Assembly: GCF_000005505.3 (NCBI RefSeq)
Contig: NC_016131.3
Span: forward strand, 19,861,501 to 19,925,500
Length of the DNA: 64,000 nt
Source: Brachypodium distachyon
Taxonomy: Eukaryota > Streptophyta > Magnoliopsida > Poales > Poaceae
Direction of reading: 5' to 3'
Within the stretch, counting starts at the first letter, position 1. Every line of letters begins with the position of its first letter. Made by a program: the position numbers and the translations under genes. Below are positions 22,601 to 33,458 of this stretch, piece after piece. The notes beneath the pieces were generated by a model that saw only the letters and a program-made list of their open reading frames with translations, searched no databases and was not told the origin of the DNA.

Positions 22601-25600
22601 TTTTATAGGGGTTCATTCCTGGTGGTGCTGTTAGACCTGTTGACAATCTTCCAGAGGCCAATTTTGATGTGACCGAGCATTACTGGTTTCCTATGCTGGC
22701 AGGCTTGTCTGATTTGACTTTAGACTCCAGGCCAGAAGTTAGACATTGTGCCCTCGAAGTGTTGTTTGATCTGCTAAATGAGAGAGGAAATAAATTCTCC
22801 TCTCCTTTCTGGGAGAGCATTTTCCATCGTGTGCTCTTTCCTATATTTGATCATGTAAGGCATGCTGGAAGAGATGGCCTTTCTATGGGTGATGATTGGC
22901 TTCGTGATACTAGCATTCATTCTCTGCAGTTGATCTGCAATCTTTTCAATACTTTCTATAAGGTAACGGATGCTTCAGTTATTGACTTATTTCATGGAGA
23001 TTGTTTGTGTCTTTCAGAACATCAGTGTCTTCATACTTTTGATGCTAGTTGTTTACTTAATTTTTGAAGACATAGTACTTAGTATAGATTCAGTTGTCCT
23101 GCATATGGAGCAAGAGATCCAACTGGAAATTTGTTTTGTTGATCATCTCTTTGTGGTCTTTCAGGAAGTGTCATTTATGCTTCCACCTCTTCTGGGCTTA
23201 CTTCTAGAGTGTGCCAAGAAAACTGACCAAACTGTGGTCTCAATTGCTCTTGGAGCTTTAGTTCATCTAATAGAGGTTGGTGGTCACCAGTTCAGTGATG
23301 GTGACTGGGAAACACTACTAAAGAGCATTAGGTATTTCTCTAATTATATTCTACTGTATTAAAGTATGCTCTATCTTTTATCTTTCATTCATATATTAAT
23401 GTGACTATCACTTTTCAGGGATGCATCATACACAACCCAACCCCTAGAACTCCTCAATTCCCTAGGATTCCAGAAGTCAAACAATCAACAATTACTCTCA
23501 AGAGAAGCGCAGAACAACTCTCTTGCCAGTAGTTACCATGATAGCGGGGACGGGGGAGCTTCAATAAGTGATAATGGTGAACAGGAGGTTCATGAGGAAA
23601 CAAATTCGCAGTCTGGCCTGGACAATTCAGAAGGTACACTAATCTAAAGTATTCCTTCAGTTCTATACACGAAGAAACTTTTATGTGTATTAGAATACTG
23701 AAAACTTTCATAATATATTCTGTTTATCTAGGTTTGCCATCACCATCAGGGAGAGAACAACCTGCAGTGTCCCTACCTAGTCAAACCTTTGGGCAGAGAT
23801 TTATGGGTAATATGATGGGTAATCTTTTGGTCAGAAGTCTTACTTCTAAATCAAAGGGCAAGATGGATGATGTTCCTCCAGCCTCACCTGTAAAGGTACA
23901 TGTTACTTACACTTGCTCATATTGTGTAGGTATCTAGTTACTAAGTTACTTTGATTTTGACATTAGCAGATTGCATGTACTTCTCAACATATGCCACTAG
24001 CATATGTAGCTTGCTATATTTGCACATTAACCATACATTCTCACAAAAAGTTACTACTCCCTCCGATCCATATTAATTGTCGAAATATTACATGTATGTA
24101 GACGCTTTTTAGGCATATATACATCCATATTTGGGCAAATTTGAGACACTATGGATCGGAGGGAGTAGATATAAATAACTAAGTATAAAAAATATATACG
24201 TCTGTCTGCTAAAGAGGATCTTAAACTCATAATTCATTAGATCCTTGTTATCAATGCCAACTAGGTATCATAAGTAAATGGATCCCGGTTGTTCAATCCT
24301 TTGATAACCAAGGTCATTCTTTGCTAAAGAGAAATGATTACTATGAGTCAGACTCAATAGAATTGGATCCATTCCAAATAGAGAGAATTAGGATTCTTAA
24401 TCCCTCTCAATCTCTCTTTCAATTCGAGGATCCAGAGAGGGGTTTTCATAGTCATCTCCGAATATTTGCCATCTCCGAATATTGTTTTTGTTTATTACTT
24501 GTGGACACCTGAGTTTGCTGGGTATGTGAACAACGGTACATGGGAGTTAAATAAAGAATAATGAATAGTATACAGTAAATCAATACATTTGGACACTTCT
24601 GAATGTTACTGCCATGTTGCTACACTAGCCAGTCGTGTATATATGAAACACGATCAATATATAAAATTTCAAATAAAATTTCACATTTGTTATCGTGACT
24701 TCCTCTCCTCTCTTTTGAAATGCTGTCCATTTATTATATGTGCTCAGCATCTGTGGCCATACTTGTAACCTGTCATAAGTCATAGCTGTGCTTGCTCAGC
24801 TGGCATCCATGAAGCAGCTGTGTACATACGTACCAAAACTAGTCGAGTATACTAGAGATACCATCAGTGTGAAACAGTGCAAGTACTAAATGACATTTTC
24901 TCCATGGTTTGCTATGTTGATCTATATAATTAATTAGCCTGCTTGTTGATCTAGACACCTGATGCTGATGGGGCTGACAAGATTGAAGAAGAAGAGAACC
25001 CTATGATGGAGACTGTTAGGAGTAAATGCATCACCCAGCTACTGCTTCTTGGTGCTATTGACAGTATACAAGTAAACAGTTTATGCTTCATAAGATGAAT
25101 ATTAGATCTGGACCACATATTTTATGTCCAGACATTGCTTCGGCTGACATATTAACTAGTGATTATGGATGAACTTTGCAGAAGAGGTATTGGAGCAGGC
25201 TACAAGCCACACAGCAGATAGCAATTATGGATATCTTGCTCTCGCTCCTAGAATTTGCTTCTTCGTATAACTCACCGTCAAACCTTCGGACAAGAATGCA
25301 CCATATACCACCAGAAAGGTAATGCACCACATACCACCAGATATTATAACTTCCCAGGTTAATGTTTCTAAAATTTTATACTTACTGTCGTGTAGGCCAC
25401 CATTAAATCTTCTTCGTCAGGAACTAGCTGGAACTACTATTTATTTAGAGATTCTACACAAATCAACAGTGGAGAATGATGCTAATGGCTCTACTGAGGA
25501 AACAAATGGGTTTGGTATAGAATCTGCTGATCAGGAAAAGCTCAAGAACCTAGCAGAAGGGAAGCTCATTTCATTTTGCGGGCAGATTTTGAAAGAGGCA

Positions 25601-26063
25601 TCTGATCTCCAGCCTGGCACTGGGGAAACTGCTAGTGCTGACATACACCGTGTACTGGATCTACGTGCACCTGTGATTATCAAGGTATAGTAATTGATTA
25701 GTATGCCAGGATTCTGGTAGTTTTATATAGGGCTTTCGGAGAGTTCCTCATCCTTATGTGGAGTTTTTGCATTTCAGGTTTTGAATGGAATGTGTATCAT
25801 GGATGCTCAGATATTCAAAAAGCACCTGAGAGAATTCTATCCATTAATTACCAAACTTATCTGCTGTGATCAGGTATAAATGCTTCCGATCTTAGATCTA
25901 TAATTTGGGCATTAAACATATACTGGTGATGTATGGTTTGTGGCACTAAACATATACTAGTGCTGTAGTGCTAGAGTTCTAACCTGTGGTTATGCTGCAG
26001 ATGGATGTTCGTGGGGCCCTTGGGGATCTTTTCAGCAAACAACTTACTCCACTCATGCCCTGA
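13680..26063 (+). CDS. BIG5: BIG5-type SEC7 ARF guanine-nucleotide exchange factor
   Basis: Complete: 32 exons, 1,719 aa. 13680-13794, 13904-14097, 15019-15140, 15220-15278, 15739-15796, 15883-15967, 16074-16277, 16379-16437, 16565-16634, 16798-16866, 16943-17065, 17169-17222, 17314-17402, 17567-17663, 17762-17860, 17941-18147, 18316-18426, 18519-18703, 18786-19412, 19511-19928, 21748-21987, 22092-22215, 22337-22485, 22609-22962, 23165-23331, 23419-23633, 23732-23895, 24955-25071, 25182-25318, 25396-25684, 25778-25873, 26001-26063. Domains: N-terminal DCB ([20 protein letters not shown]), HUS ([20 protein letters not shown]), SEC7 at about residues 569-745 with the catalytic glutamate in [13 protein letters not shown] (E653), then C-terminal HDS repeats. 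It activates ARF GTPases in vesicle budding at the TGN/early endosome; the Arabidopsis relative (BIG5/MIN7/BEN1) is linked to immunity. All phases match. Intron 6 uses a GC donor (15968). The assignment to BIG5 over BIG1-4 rests on the N-terminus and the linker. Confidence 0.95.
16674..16726 (+). mobile_element. 5'-truncated SINE-like retroposon, 18-bp TSD, trinucleotide tail
   Basis: A 53-base insert contains CCCCAACTTGCTTGGGAC, the conserved 3' end of TS/Au-type plant SINEs, followed by a (GTA)n tail. It is flanked by the exact 18-base direct repeat AGCTTTGATCATATTTCA at 16656-16673 and 16727-16744, inside a BIG5 intron. Confidence 0.85.
20240..20352. mobile_element. Stowaway MITE in BIG5 intron 20
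   Basis: 113 bp between TA sites, with ends CTCCCTCCGTCCCATATTAA and TTAATATGGGACGGAGGGAG. The ends are perfect inverted repeats. The rest of this 1.8-kb intron (20360-21740) shows no recognisable gene or repeat. Confidence 0.93.
24057..24165. mobile_element. Stowaway MITE in BIG5 intron 27
   Basis: 109 bp between TA sites, with ends CTCCCTCCGATCCATA and TATGGATCGGAGGGAG. It shares its interior words (TAGACGCTTTTT, ATACATCCATATTT) with the copy at 51603-51715. Confidence 0.93.
24200..24480 (+). other. Possible organelle-derived insert in BIG5 intron 27
   Basis: The base composition and style of this stretch (GGATCCATTCC, GAGAGAATTAGGATTC) differ from the surrounding intron and look plastid-like. 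A 63-codon open frame (24321-24512) runs through it, but I cannot name a source gene. This is a weak impression only. Confidence 0.25.
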
Positions 26064-27769
26064 ATCCAGATCAAAAAACCCCCTGTTGGAAATATCTTTC
26101 TTATTGGAGTATATTTGTATCAGCATTTTTGTGCACATGGTTCATGGAAAGGAAGCTTCACGTCCTTGAGGCACGTATCTTTTCCAATAGCTACTTCCTA
26201 GGATGTGAAGAGCTTGTAAGCCTAGAATCTGTAAATTAGCAAACTACCAAGTTTTTTGCCTGTCGAGGCATGCCATTTTTCCTGATGACTTGTTTTATAT
26301 GTGTTATTATTTGTCTATGCCTGGATTGGGGACGATGATTCTATACAGAAGTAGTGTTGAGACGATGGAATAGCATTCCTTAGTTATACATTGTTCAGGA
26401 CATTGTATTTGAGGCCTGTTATATAGCAACAATAGGTTACTTATGGTAGAACCCATAGTCTTGTGCATTTAATAAAGTCGAGGTCTGATCACTATTTCAC
26501 CATTTGGTTCTGAGATTGTTACAGAACTGTTTTCCGTCCTTGATATTTCTTTTTACTCCCATGTAAAAACGGTCTTACGCAAGGCAGTTCCGATTCTAAT
26601 GACAACAGTAAAAGTAACACATTTCTGTCATTTCCTAACAGTGAACCTGGTTCGTAACACCCAGTGAGAACTTACTGACAAAACTTAAAACTCAAAGGAT
26701 GTGAAACCCGTTGATTCTCCTTGGACATAAACCTCTTCTTTATCCTCAGCTGGAAAACAGAAGCAAAAAACATTAATTAGGCCAAGGAATAAATAATATG
26801 TACAACTCAATTTAGTTACAGGATAGTAGCGAATATAACAGTCCGAAGAGATATGCCACAAGTGTGTTTAGTTGGCTCATCGGGGACAATGCACGTCTAA
26901 TCTTGTATATTTAAGTACAAACAACACACTGCTTGATTTCTCTTAACATGCAAGCATGTCACATTATCACATAATTAATTTGTTCACACCTATTTAGTGG
27001 AAAACTCATACTTTTGCACATGCATGCATGTTATTTCCATCAAATTATTCTCACTAAGTGAAAAATGTACAATTTTGTTATATGTTTTTAATTTTGAATA
27101 CTCTTTATGTTAACTAAAAATTTCCGCAACAACGTGTGAGGCATCATCTAGTAAAATTAATCGTGAGTCCATATGCTAAGTAATACCCAGTGATGCCAAT
27201 CAACCAAAAATGTACAAATCCCAAGCAAATAGCATGCTAGGACAAAAGCTGCCGGGTCGCCGTCGACGTCGCCAAGGCCTCGCGATTAAAGAGTCACGGA
27301 AGAGTCACGAGAGGGGGTTATGTGCAAAGTTGGGTTAAGTGGCTGGTTGATCTGTGCCGTCCACTATCCATCCAACGGTCCACGACAGGAGTTTACATAT
27401 TTTTCAATCAATTCCGGTTTTCACTAGATACTTCCCCTTTGAAATAAGATGGTAATCTGTGTATTATTATCGCATGATAAAAAGTAATTTCAAAATAAGT
27501 TTGTTAAAACATAATCAAGTCGGATTTAGTTATGAAGCTCTCGTTGCGGCTAACTTAATGGTGAATATGAATCCAAATCACAATTTGTCCTACAAAACAT
27601 TTTGAACATGCAGAATCAACATTAAATAAGTAGAGTTGCCAACGCGGAGCAATGATGCTCGGGCCGCAGGAACTCCATTTTGTATTTCGCTCGAGGCCAC
27701 AAATTTCTGGAGACGACATTGGTGGGCAAGAACCGTCACAGTCACCATGTTCGTCGTGCTCGGTCCCAG
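26064..27769. other. BIG5 3' UTR and intergenic spacer
   Basis: Bases 26064 to about 26520 are plausible 3' UTR, including AATAAAG at 26469-26475. The remaining 1.2 kb is AT-rich and non-coding, with no inverted ends or domains that I could recognise. Near 27630-27760 the sequence becomes mixed GC just before the Mutator-like element. Confidence 0.5.
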
Positions 27770-28536
27770 GCTAATTTTTTTAAATAATACGATTTTTTTA
27801 ATCATTTTTAATACACGTTTTTTAAAAATTTCAAAAATAATACGGCCTCGGCCTGGCCCATGCCGATTGGGTCTAGTCGGCCTGGCCGAAGCAGATTGGG
27901 TCCAGTCGGCCTGGCCCAGGCCGGCTGTTCAGCACATGGGCCCCCCATGAGGCAGTCGGCTTGGCCCAGACCGACTAAAGCTCAGTCGGCTATGCGGGGG
28001 CCGACTGGCCAGTCGGCCTAGCCGTGGCTGAAAGGGGCCCGGGCCCCCGGAATCTTTCCTTTTTCCCTTTCCCTTCCTCCCTTCCCATCCCTCCCGTGCC
28101 CGAGCCCAGCCAGACGAGCCGCCCCTGCTTCTTCCTCCTCCTTGTTTTCTTCTGTTCTTCCTTTTCTCCTCAAATGCCCCAATTTTCTAGCCCAAATTAG
28201 TGCATATTGATCCCATTTAACCCACGAAATCGCATCCCCTACCTAGTTGGCACACAAAGACACCTCGATCTACTGTTTTCATAGGCCATGTAGAGCTAAT
28301 TTTGTGGTGCAAAGTTGGAGCAATGGTGGTGGTTTGGAGGAGTTTGGAGGTGGTGGTGGTGCTCATCCGGTGAATGTGAGGCTGCTCGAGGTTGGGGTTC
28401 ACACGTTTCAAGGGTAAATCCTAATCTCTCACGTATTTATCCTATAATGTATATGTTTACGAGGATACGAGTGTATGTATATATAGAAGTATGTTTTAGC
28501 GTTTGGTAGTGCTCATTATTTTGGACAACGGTTAAT

Positions 28537-28880
28537 GTCGTACTGCTTACTATTTGATGCGTCTAAATATTATGGCCGGTAGTAATATGTTTTGATAGAC
28601 TAGATTTTTTTTATGCCGTACTATTTAGTATTTGACGCGTATTAATATTTTAAATCTGCCGTACTGTTTAGTATTTGACGCGTCTAAATAGTATGGCCGG
28701 TAGTAATATGTTTTGGTAGGCTAGATTTTATTTATGCCGTACTGTTTAGTATTTGACGCTAATATGCCGTACTGTTTAGTATTTGACGCGTATTAATATT
28801 TTTAATATGCCGTACTGCTTAGTATTTGACGCGTCTTATTATTTTTTATATGCCGTACTGCTTAGTATTTGACGCGTCTA
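28537..28880 (+). repeat. Tandem array with core TGCCGTACTGTTTAGTATTT
   Basis: About seven degenerate units share the core above followed by GACGCGT. Spacing varies, and some units carry the longer arm TATGGCCGGTAGTAATATG. The array lies just upstream of the transposase remnant, in its presumed promoter/leader. Confidence 0.85.
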
Positions 28881-28902
28881 AACATTTTTTAGGCATCAGA
28901 GA

Positions 28903-29962
28903 TGTCCGGTATAGTGAAGTTTGTTTTTTTACTACGGTTCCGGTACTGTCTTAACAACTGAGCACGGAGCTGATCTGAGTCAATTTAAGTATGTGGAGTT
29001 GGATCTAACGGCCCCTCAAACATGGACGTTTAGTCAGTTGCAGGAATGGTTGGTAGGATGTTTAGCGTTCAATCCTGAAACATACAACGTCCGTGTGCAA
29101 GCATTGTGGACCAAGTCAAGTTCAAATATTTTCTGGGTTTTGAGGCCGATAGACCGGACATCAAAGTGGGTGCGCTGATTAGAAAGTTGCGAGAAAAGGG
29201 GAACTACACCTGTCGCCTTAATCCAGGTTGTCGCTCATGAGACCAATCCAGCTTAAAGGCGAGGGTATTTTCCATGGCACGGTGAAGTATTTCAGAGATA
29301 CACGCCAGAGAGCTGAAATGCATATCATGAACAACCCAAATACACCGTATTGTGAAAAGGTTATGAGGTACATGGATGAGAAGATGGAAAAAGCTAGGTC
29401 TCATACTGTCGTCGCCATCGGTAATCAAGAACACAGGTTTGAGGTACGCTTGCCAACTGACAAATTCGGTTGTGGAAATGAATTGAGGACACAGGAGGTG
29501 AAGATTGGAAATGAAGCGTGGCCAACGTGTGAGTGCACCTGCAACAAACCAAAATTGCTTCACCTTCCTTGCTCACATGTACTTGCTGATTGCGGGCAGC
29601 TAGGGATGGACGCAATCTCATTTGTGTCTCCCTATTACCTGAAAGAGTATGTGCTTAGCACATGGACGGTGAGATGCTAGGGTTTCGTGCAATGTGCAAT
29701 TTCAACAAGGTAACCCCTGGTGAAAGGCGGTACATCCCTGACCTCGGGCTACTGCGGACAGGCACAGGCAAACGCCCGTCCAGGCACATCTGAAATGATA
29801 TGGATGAATCTGAAACCGGAGGACCTTCACGACAATGTTTTCTATGCAACCATTTTGGCCATAGGGACACTTATTGTCCAACTTTCGATATTGGCGGAGC
29901 TACTGCCCGTGGAAGAGGGAGATGTGGACGACGAGGGAGAGGAAGAAACTAGACTATGGCCT
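28903..29962 (+). pseudogene. MULE transposase remnant lacking the DDE core
   Basis: An N-terminal piece (28921-29178, FKYVELDLTAPQTWTFSQ) is followed at once by a C-terminal piece (about 29228-29680). The latter has a SWIM zinc finger, CECTCNKPKLLHLPCSHVLA, and the conserved ISFVSPYYLKEYVLSTW. In another frame follows a CX2CX4HX4C zinc knuckle (CFLCNHFGHRDTYC, from 29836) and an RG-rich tail ending before 29962. The several-hundred-residue catalytic middle of MULE transposases is absent, and there are at least two frameshifts. It cannot encode an active enzyme. Confidence 0.8.
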
Positions 29963-30270
29963 TAATATGTACTCTATGTGAAACTATGTGTTAATTTGTA
30001 CTATATGCTTTAATTTGTACTCTGTATGGAACTATGTTATAATTTGTACTCTATGTTTTAATTTGTACTTTATGTTTTAATTTCTACTCTATGTGGAACT
30101 AAGTTTTATTTTGTACTCTATGTGAAACTATGTGTTAATTTGTGCCCTATGTTTTAATTTGTACTCTGTGTGGAACTATGTGTTAATTTGTACGCTTTGT
30201 TCAACTATGTTTTAATATGTACTCTCAGTTTAATTATGCTTAACTTTGCATTGTATGTCTAACTATGTTT
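29960..30270 (+). repeat. Degenerate tandem array of TTAATTTGTACTCTATG units
   Basis: A dozen or so short AT-rich units (TTTTAATTTGTACTCTATG with optional GGAACTATG) follow the transposase stop. They separate it from the GRF-like ORF. The array is non-coding. Confidence 0.85.
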
Positions 30271-30303
30271 ATAAATGCAATAGAAAGACTGAAATTAAAA
30301 AAA

Positions 30304-30390
30304 GGCGGGAAACGGTGGCGGGAAAGGGAGGCGGGAAACGGTGGCGGTAAACGGTGGCGAGAAAACCAGACGGGAAACGGTGGCGGGAGA
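30304..30390 (+). repeat. Clustered GGCGGGAAA repeats (E2F-like sites) before the GRF-like ORF
   Basis: GGCGGGAAA occurs three times perfectly (30304, 30317, 30330), with close variants (GGCGGTAAA, GGCGAGAAA, GACGGGAAA) in the next 50 bases. TTTCCCGCC is the consensus E2F site. The cluster lies 130-220 bases upstream of ATG 30523. Regulatory use is inference. Confidence 0.55.
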
Positions 30391-30522
30391 ATGAGTTTGA
30401 GAGCCTATAATAACTCATCTCCAGTAGTCATCCAAGCATCCTTCCTACTACTATTTTTTCTAATATTCCAGTGTCCCCCAATGAGTTTGCCTTGCTCCGA
30501 CTAGGGCGAGAGGCCGAGGAAG

Positions 30523-31226
30523 ATGAAAGAAGCGATGTTGCCTCCGGGGGTGGAACATCTCAGGTGTTGGTGCGGCAATCTATGCAAGGTGAAGGAGGTG
30601 ACATATTTTTCAGATAAGCTGGGCATGAAGTTTTTCATGTGTGCGAACTATGAGCATGATCCACCTATCCCGGTTTCGCCGTACGACAAGCCTCCGGTAA
30701 GCACATATAGGTGTGCTTAAACATGTTGTGTGTGTCATATTCGATTTATTTGTAACATTAGGCTATTTTGTAGTCTCCTCCGCCCCTATGCATGTGGTAT
30801 CGTTGGATTGACACGGAGATGCCAAGTTGGGCGGTGGAAGAGATTAAGACTAGGTCACGAAGTGCATGGCAGCGTTTCCACGCGGAGGAGCGTGCGGCAA
30901 AAACTGCAGCTCAGGAGAAAGAGGAGCAAGAGAGAGAGCTCAAAGAGCATAGGGAGGAACAACGTCGTTACTTTGATGAAGCATTGAGGAAAAACATGAA
31001 GAAAGCGCTTGGCATGCAAGAAGAGGAACGAAGGCGCAAGGATGCTCGTGAGGCAGAAAGGGAGAGGCAAAGAGAAAGGGCCGTTGTGGCAAAGGCTGCA
31101 GAAGAACGTGGCGATACGAGCGGAAAATGGCCTAAGTGGACTCGGCAGTGCTTGTACTGTGTTTCAATTGTATTTCCTATCTTTAATTCTGTCCAATTGC
31201 GGTATTATCGATGTATGTTAATTTAG
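30523..31226 (+). CDS. GRF-like zinc-finger / coiled-coil protein carried by the MULE
   Basis: Two exons, 30523-30696 and 30774-31226, join in phase 0 with good GT-AG sites (207 aa plus stop). The N-terminus has a cysteine cluster, CWCGNLCKVKEVTYFSDKLG then FFMCANYEHDPP, reminiscent of the GRF zinc fingers seen in short grass proteins. After PPLCMWYRWIDTEMPSW comes a long charged helix (about 80 residues of E/K/R, e.g. EKEEQERELKEHREEQRRYF) expected to form a coiled coil. The frame is intact although the neighbouring transposase is wrecked. It could be a captured host gene, an accessory MULE gene, or the last relic of a second element. Its function is unknown. Confidence 0.55.
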
Positions 31227-31248
31227 TCGTATCCTGGTTCCGTAACGA

Positions 31249-31405
31249 GCACATTATCAATGCATGTTAATTTATCCAAGTTGTCAAGTCTTTCAGTTCA
31301 AAAAACCCGCAAGGAATCAACATCAAAATTGTCCAGCACATTATCGATGTATGTTAATTTATTCAAGTTGTCAAGTCTTTTAGTTCAAAAAACCGCAAGG
31401 ATTCG
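31249..31405 (+). repeat. Two-copy tandem repeat, 87-bp period
   Basis: GCACATTATCAATGCATG (31249) and GCACATTATCGATGTATG (31336) begin two similar units. Both share GTCAAGTCTTT and AGTTCAAAAAACC. They lie just inside the right arm of the Mutator-like element. Confidence 0.85.
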
Positions 31406-31996
31406 AGACAAAAATTGGGTCTCGGCCGTGCATGCATTAATCATGTAACCAACTAGTTTTGGCGAAACTGATTAGCCTAATTAGTTCCAATCGGGCTCGG
31501 CGAAACCATCTGCATCCAGTCGGCGTGGCCGAAACCGACTGCTCCAGTCGGCCTGGGCGAAACCAACTGGGATTCAGTCGGCCACGGCGAGGCCGACTTG
31601 GCCTAATCCGCTTGGGCCAGGCCGACTGGGCCCATTCAGCCTGGACGAGGCCGAAGCCGTATTATTTTTGAAATTTTTGAAAAACACGTATTATTTTTAA
31701 AAATGATTAAAAAAATTGTATTATTTAAAAAAATTTAGCCGGTTCCGGCAGGTACAATATCGCCCAATCAGCTCAGGCCCACCGACCAGGTTCTCGCTAG
31801 CTAACACCTCCTTGACGCTTCTCTCATGGGTATGTTCGTTAGCTATTTGGAACCGGTCAGCTGGGGCTCGAATCGAAAAGTACTATTCAGCAAAAAATCG
31901 ATGCTATATTGTTTTTTCTAGAAATAGAGGAGCATAGCTCCCGGTTTCAATAACACAACCAGAGTTGTTCACATGTGTTAAAGGTCCAACAGAAAT

Positions 31997-32270
31997 ACTC
32001 CCTCCGACGTTCTAGTTTTTGCACACATACCGATGAACAAAAACATCAGGCATGCTACCTTGCAAATCGAGTCTGCCCAAGACATCGGCCCTTTTTATCC
32101 TGCTTTATCCAATCACATGAGTCTTCACATGCAGCAATTGGTCAATGTGCTGCCATTGTTTAATGCATGCAACTACTACAGCTATGATGCGGGGTTGAAA
32201 AGGTTCTACGCCTCATATAAACGGACATAAGTATTTGAATAATACGCCGGAAATAACTGGACGAAGGGAG
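31997..32270. mobile_element. Degenerate Stowaway-like MITE
   Basis: The element lies between TA sites, starts CTCCCTCCGACGTTCTAG and ends CTGGACGAAGGGAG. The ends are imperfect inverted repeats. The 274-bp interior is non-coding. Confidence 0.65.
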
Positions 32271-32346
32271 TAAAAAACAATGGATGGTAAACTTTGATCG
32301 CCGAACAACAAGGGACGAACAATCAACAGAACACTCTACTACATTA

Positions 32347-32464
32347 GTGCTCTCTCCGTTCCATAATTCTTGTCTCAAATTTGTTAAAAAAAATGGATGT
32401 ATCTATTTCTAAAAAGTGTCTAGATACATGTAAGATTTGGACAAGAATTATGGAACGGAGATAG
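32347..32464. mobile_element. Stowaway-like MITE
   Basis: 118 bp with inverted ends containing CTCTCCGTTCCATAATTCTT and AAGAATTATGGAACGGAGAT. The first bases at the left end are mutated. Confidence 0.8.
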
Positions 32465-32639
32465 TACTTATTACAGTCATAACCAAAACGTTGATGCTAT
32501 ATTGTTATAATTTACTTCATCTTTTCCCACTTTCTTCTTTTTTTTGAACACTTCCCACTTTCTCGAGTAGTCCCTGCGGAAAAAAAGTACAACTCCGATT
32601 GGGTTTAAGGGAACCGCGCCTATATACACTTCAATTTCA

Positions 32640-33030
32640 CTTTTTGCAGTTTGACGATGATATCCCAGCCGGGTAGCCAAGTACCGACCGAAGAAGATGG
32701 CCGAATCAAGGCATGAGTCAACCACCTGGCCTTGGAAGATGCCATACAAGAGAAGGAATCCATGTACGAAGATATAGTAGAATTGTAATCATAGATAACT
32801 TGTAAAGGAAGAATCCTAAGTAGATTAGGAGGCGGAGTCCCAGTTGGGTACGAACCCGGCTTCGCCCCAAACCCTAGCTACTCGACTATATAAAGTCAAG
32901 CCAGGGGTGGACAGTACACAACTTGCAATATCGTACACAAATATTAGATTGCCAACATGATGTAGGCTTATCTCCACGAGAAGGGATCAGTCGAACATGT
33001 ACAAAAACCCTTGTCTCTTTCGCTAATTGC
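32640..33030 (+). mobile_element. LTR-retrotransposon LTR-like fragment
   Basis: The stretch has the look of a grass Gypsy-type LTR: a TATA box (CTATATAAAGTC, about 32885), then a leader-like run ending ACACAACTTGCAATATCG, and a U5-like end around GGCTTATCTCCACGAG. No matching second LTR, primer-binding site or coding domain was seen. It would be a solo or truncated LTR. Confidence 0.4.
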
Positions 33031-33200
33031 CAAATTCGCCCTCCTCCTCCAACTACTCTCTCGTCGGCCCTGCTCTACGATCATCTTTCGTGATGGTATC
33101 TGTCTCTGAGATAAATTGAACCAACCTAGCACTATCACATGTTGAAGCATTGTCAACCTTGCTGAACTCTTCTTCTTTTTCTGTTCGACCATCTTTGTTG

Positions 33201-33458
33201 TCAATTCTGTCTGTCTTCATGCATAGCAAGAACGACGTCCATATTATCAGAACACGCAGCAATGCGATGGCATCCCGTGCGCATCGCCAACTCCAGACCG
33301 ATGCAAAGGGCATGAGCCTCGGCCGAGAGCACGTCCTGCACCACCTCCATCTTCCATGTAACAGCCCAGATAAACCCATGCCAGACGATTGTACTTCTCG
33401 GCGAGAGAAGATATCCAGTGCTCCCACCCCTTAGGGTGCTACAGTGCTTCCAACGCAC
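33201..33458 (-). pseudogene. Retroelement RNase H-like fragment (antisense)
   Basis: On the minus strand the frame reads QDVLSAEAHALCIGLELAM followed by GCHRIAACSDNMDVVLAM, the middle of a plant retroelement RNase H (RVT_3) domain. The frame is open but lacks both ends of the domain. The plus-strand piece WEKPPSDCVKLDVN (about 33860-33900) looks like the start of the same domain in the opposite orientation. Confidence 0.6.

Larger units (their letters stand above)
27770..31739. mobile_element. Mutator-like element with about 250-bp TIRs, internally deleted
   Basis: Left end GCTAATTTTTTTAAATAATA and right end TATTATTTAAAAAAATTTAG followed by C are inverted copies. The arms continue inward through GGCCTGGCC-rich repeats (27770-28020 and about 31490-31739). 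Flanking 9-mers CGGTCCCAG and CGGTTCCGG are an imperfect target duplication. Inside are a broken transposase (28921-29962), two tandem arrays, and an intact two-exon zinc-finger ORF (30523-31226). Size, TIR length and the SWIM-bearing transposase point to the Mutator superfamily. Confidence 0.82.
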
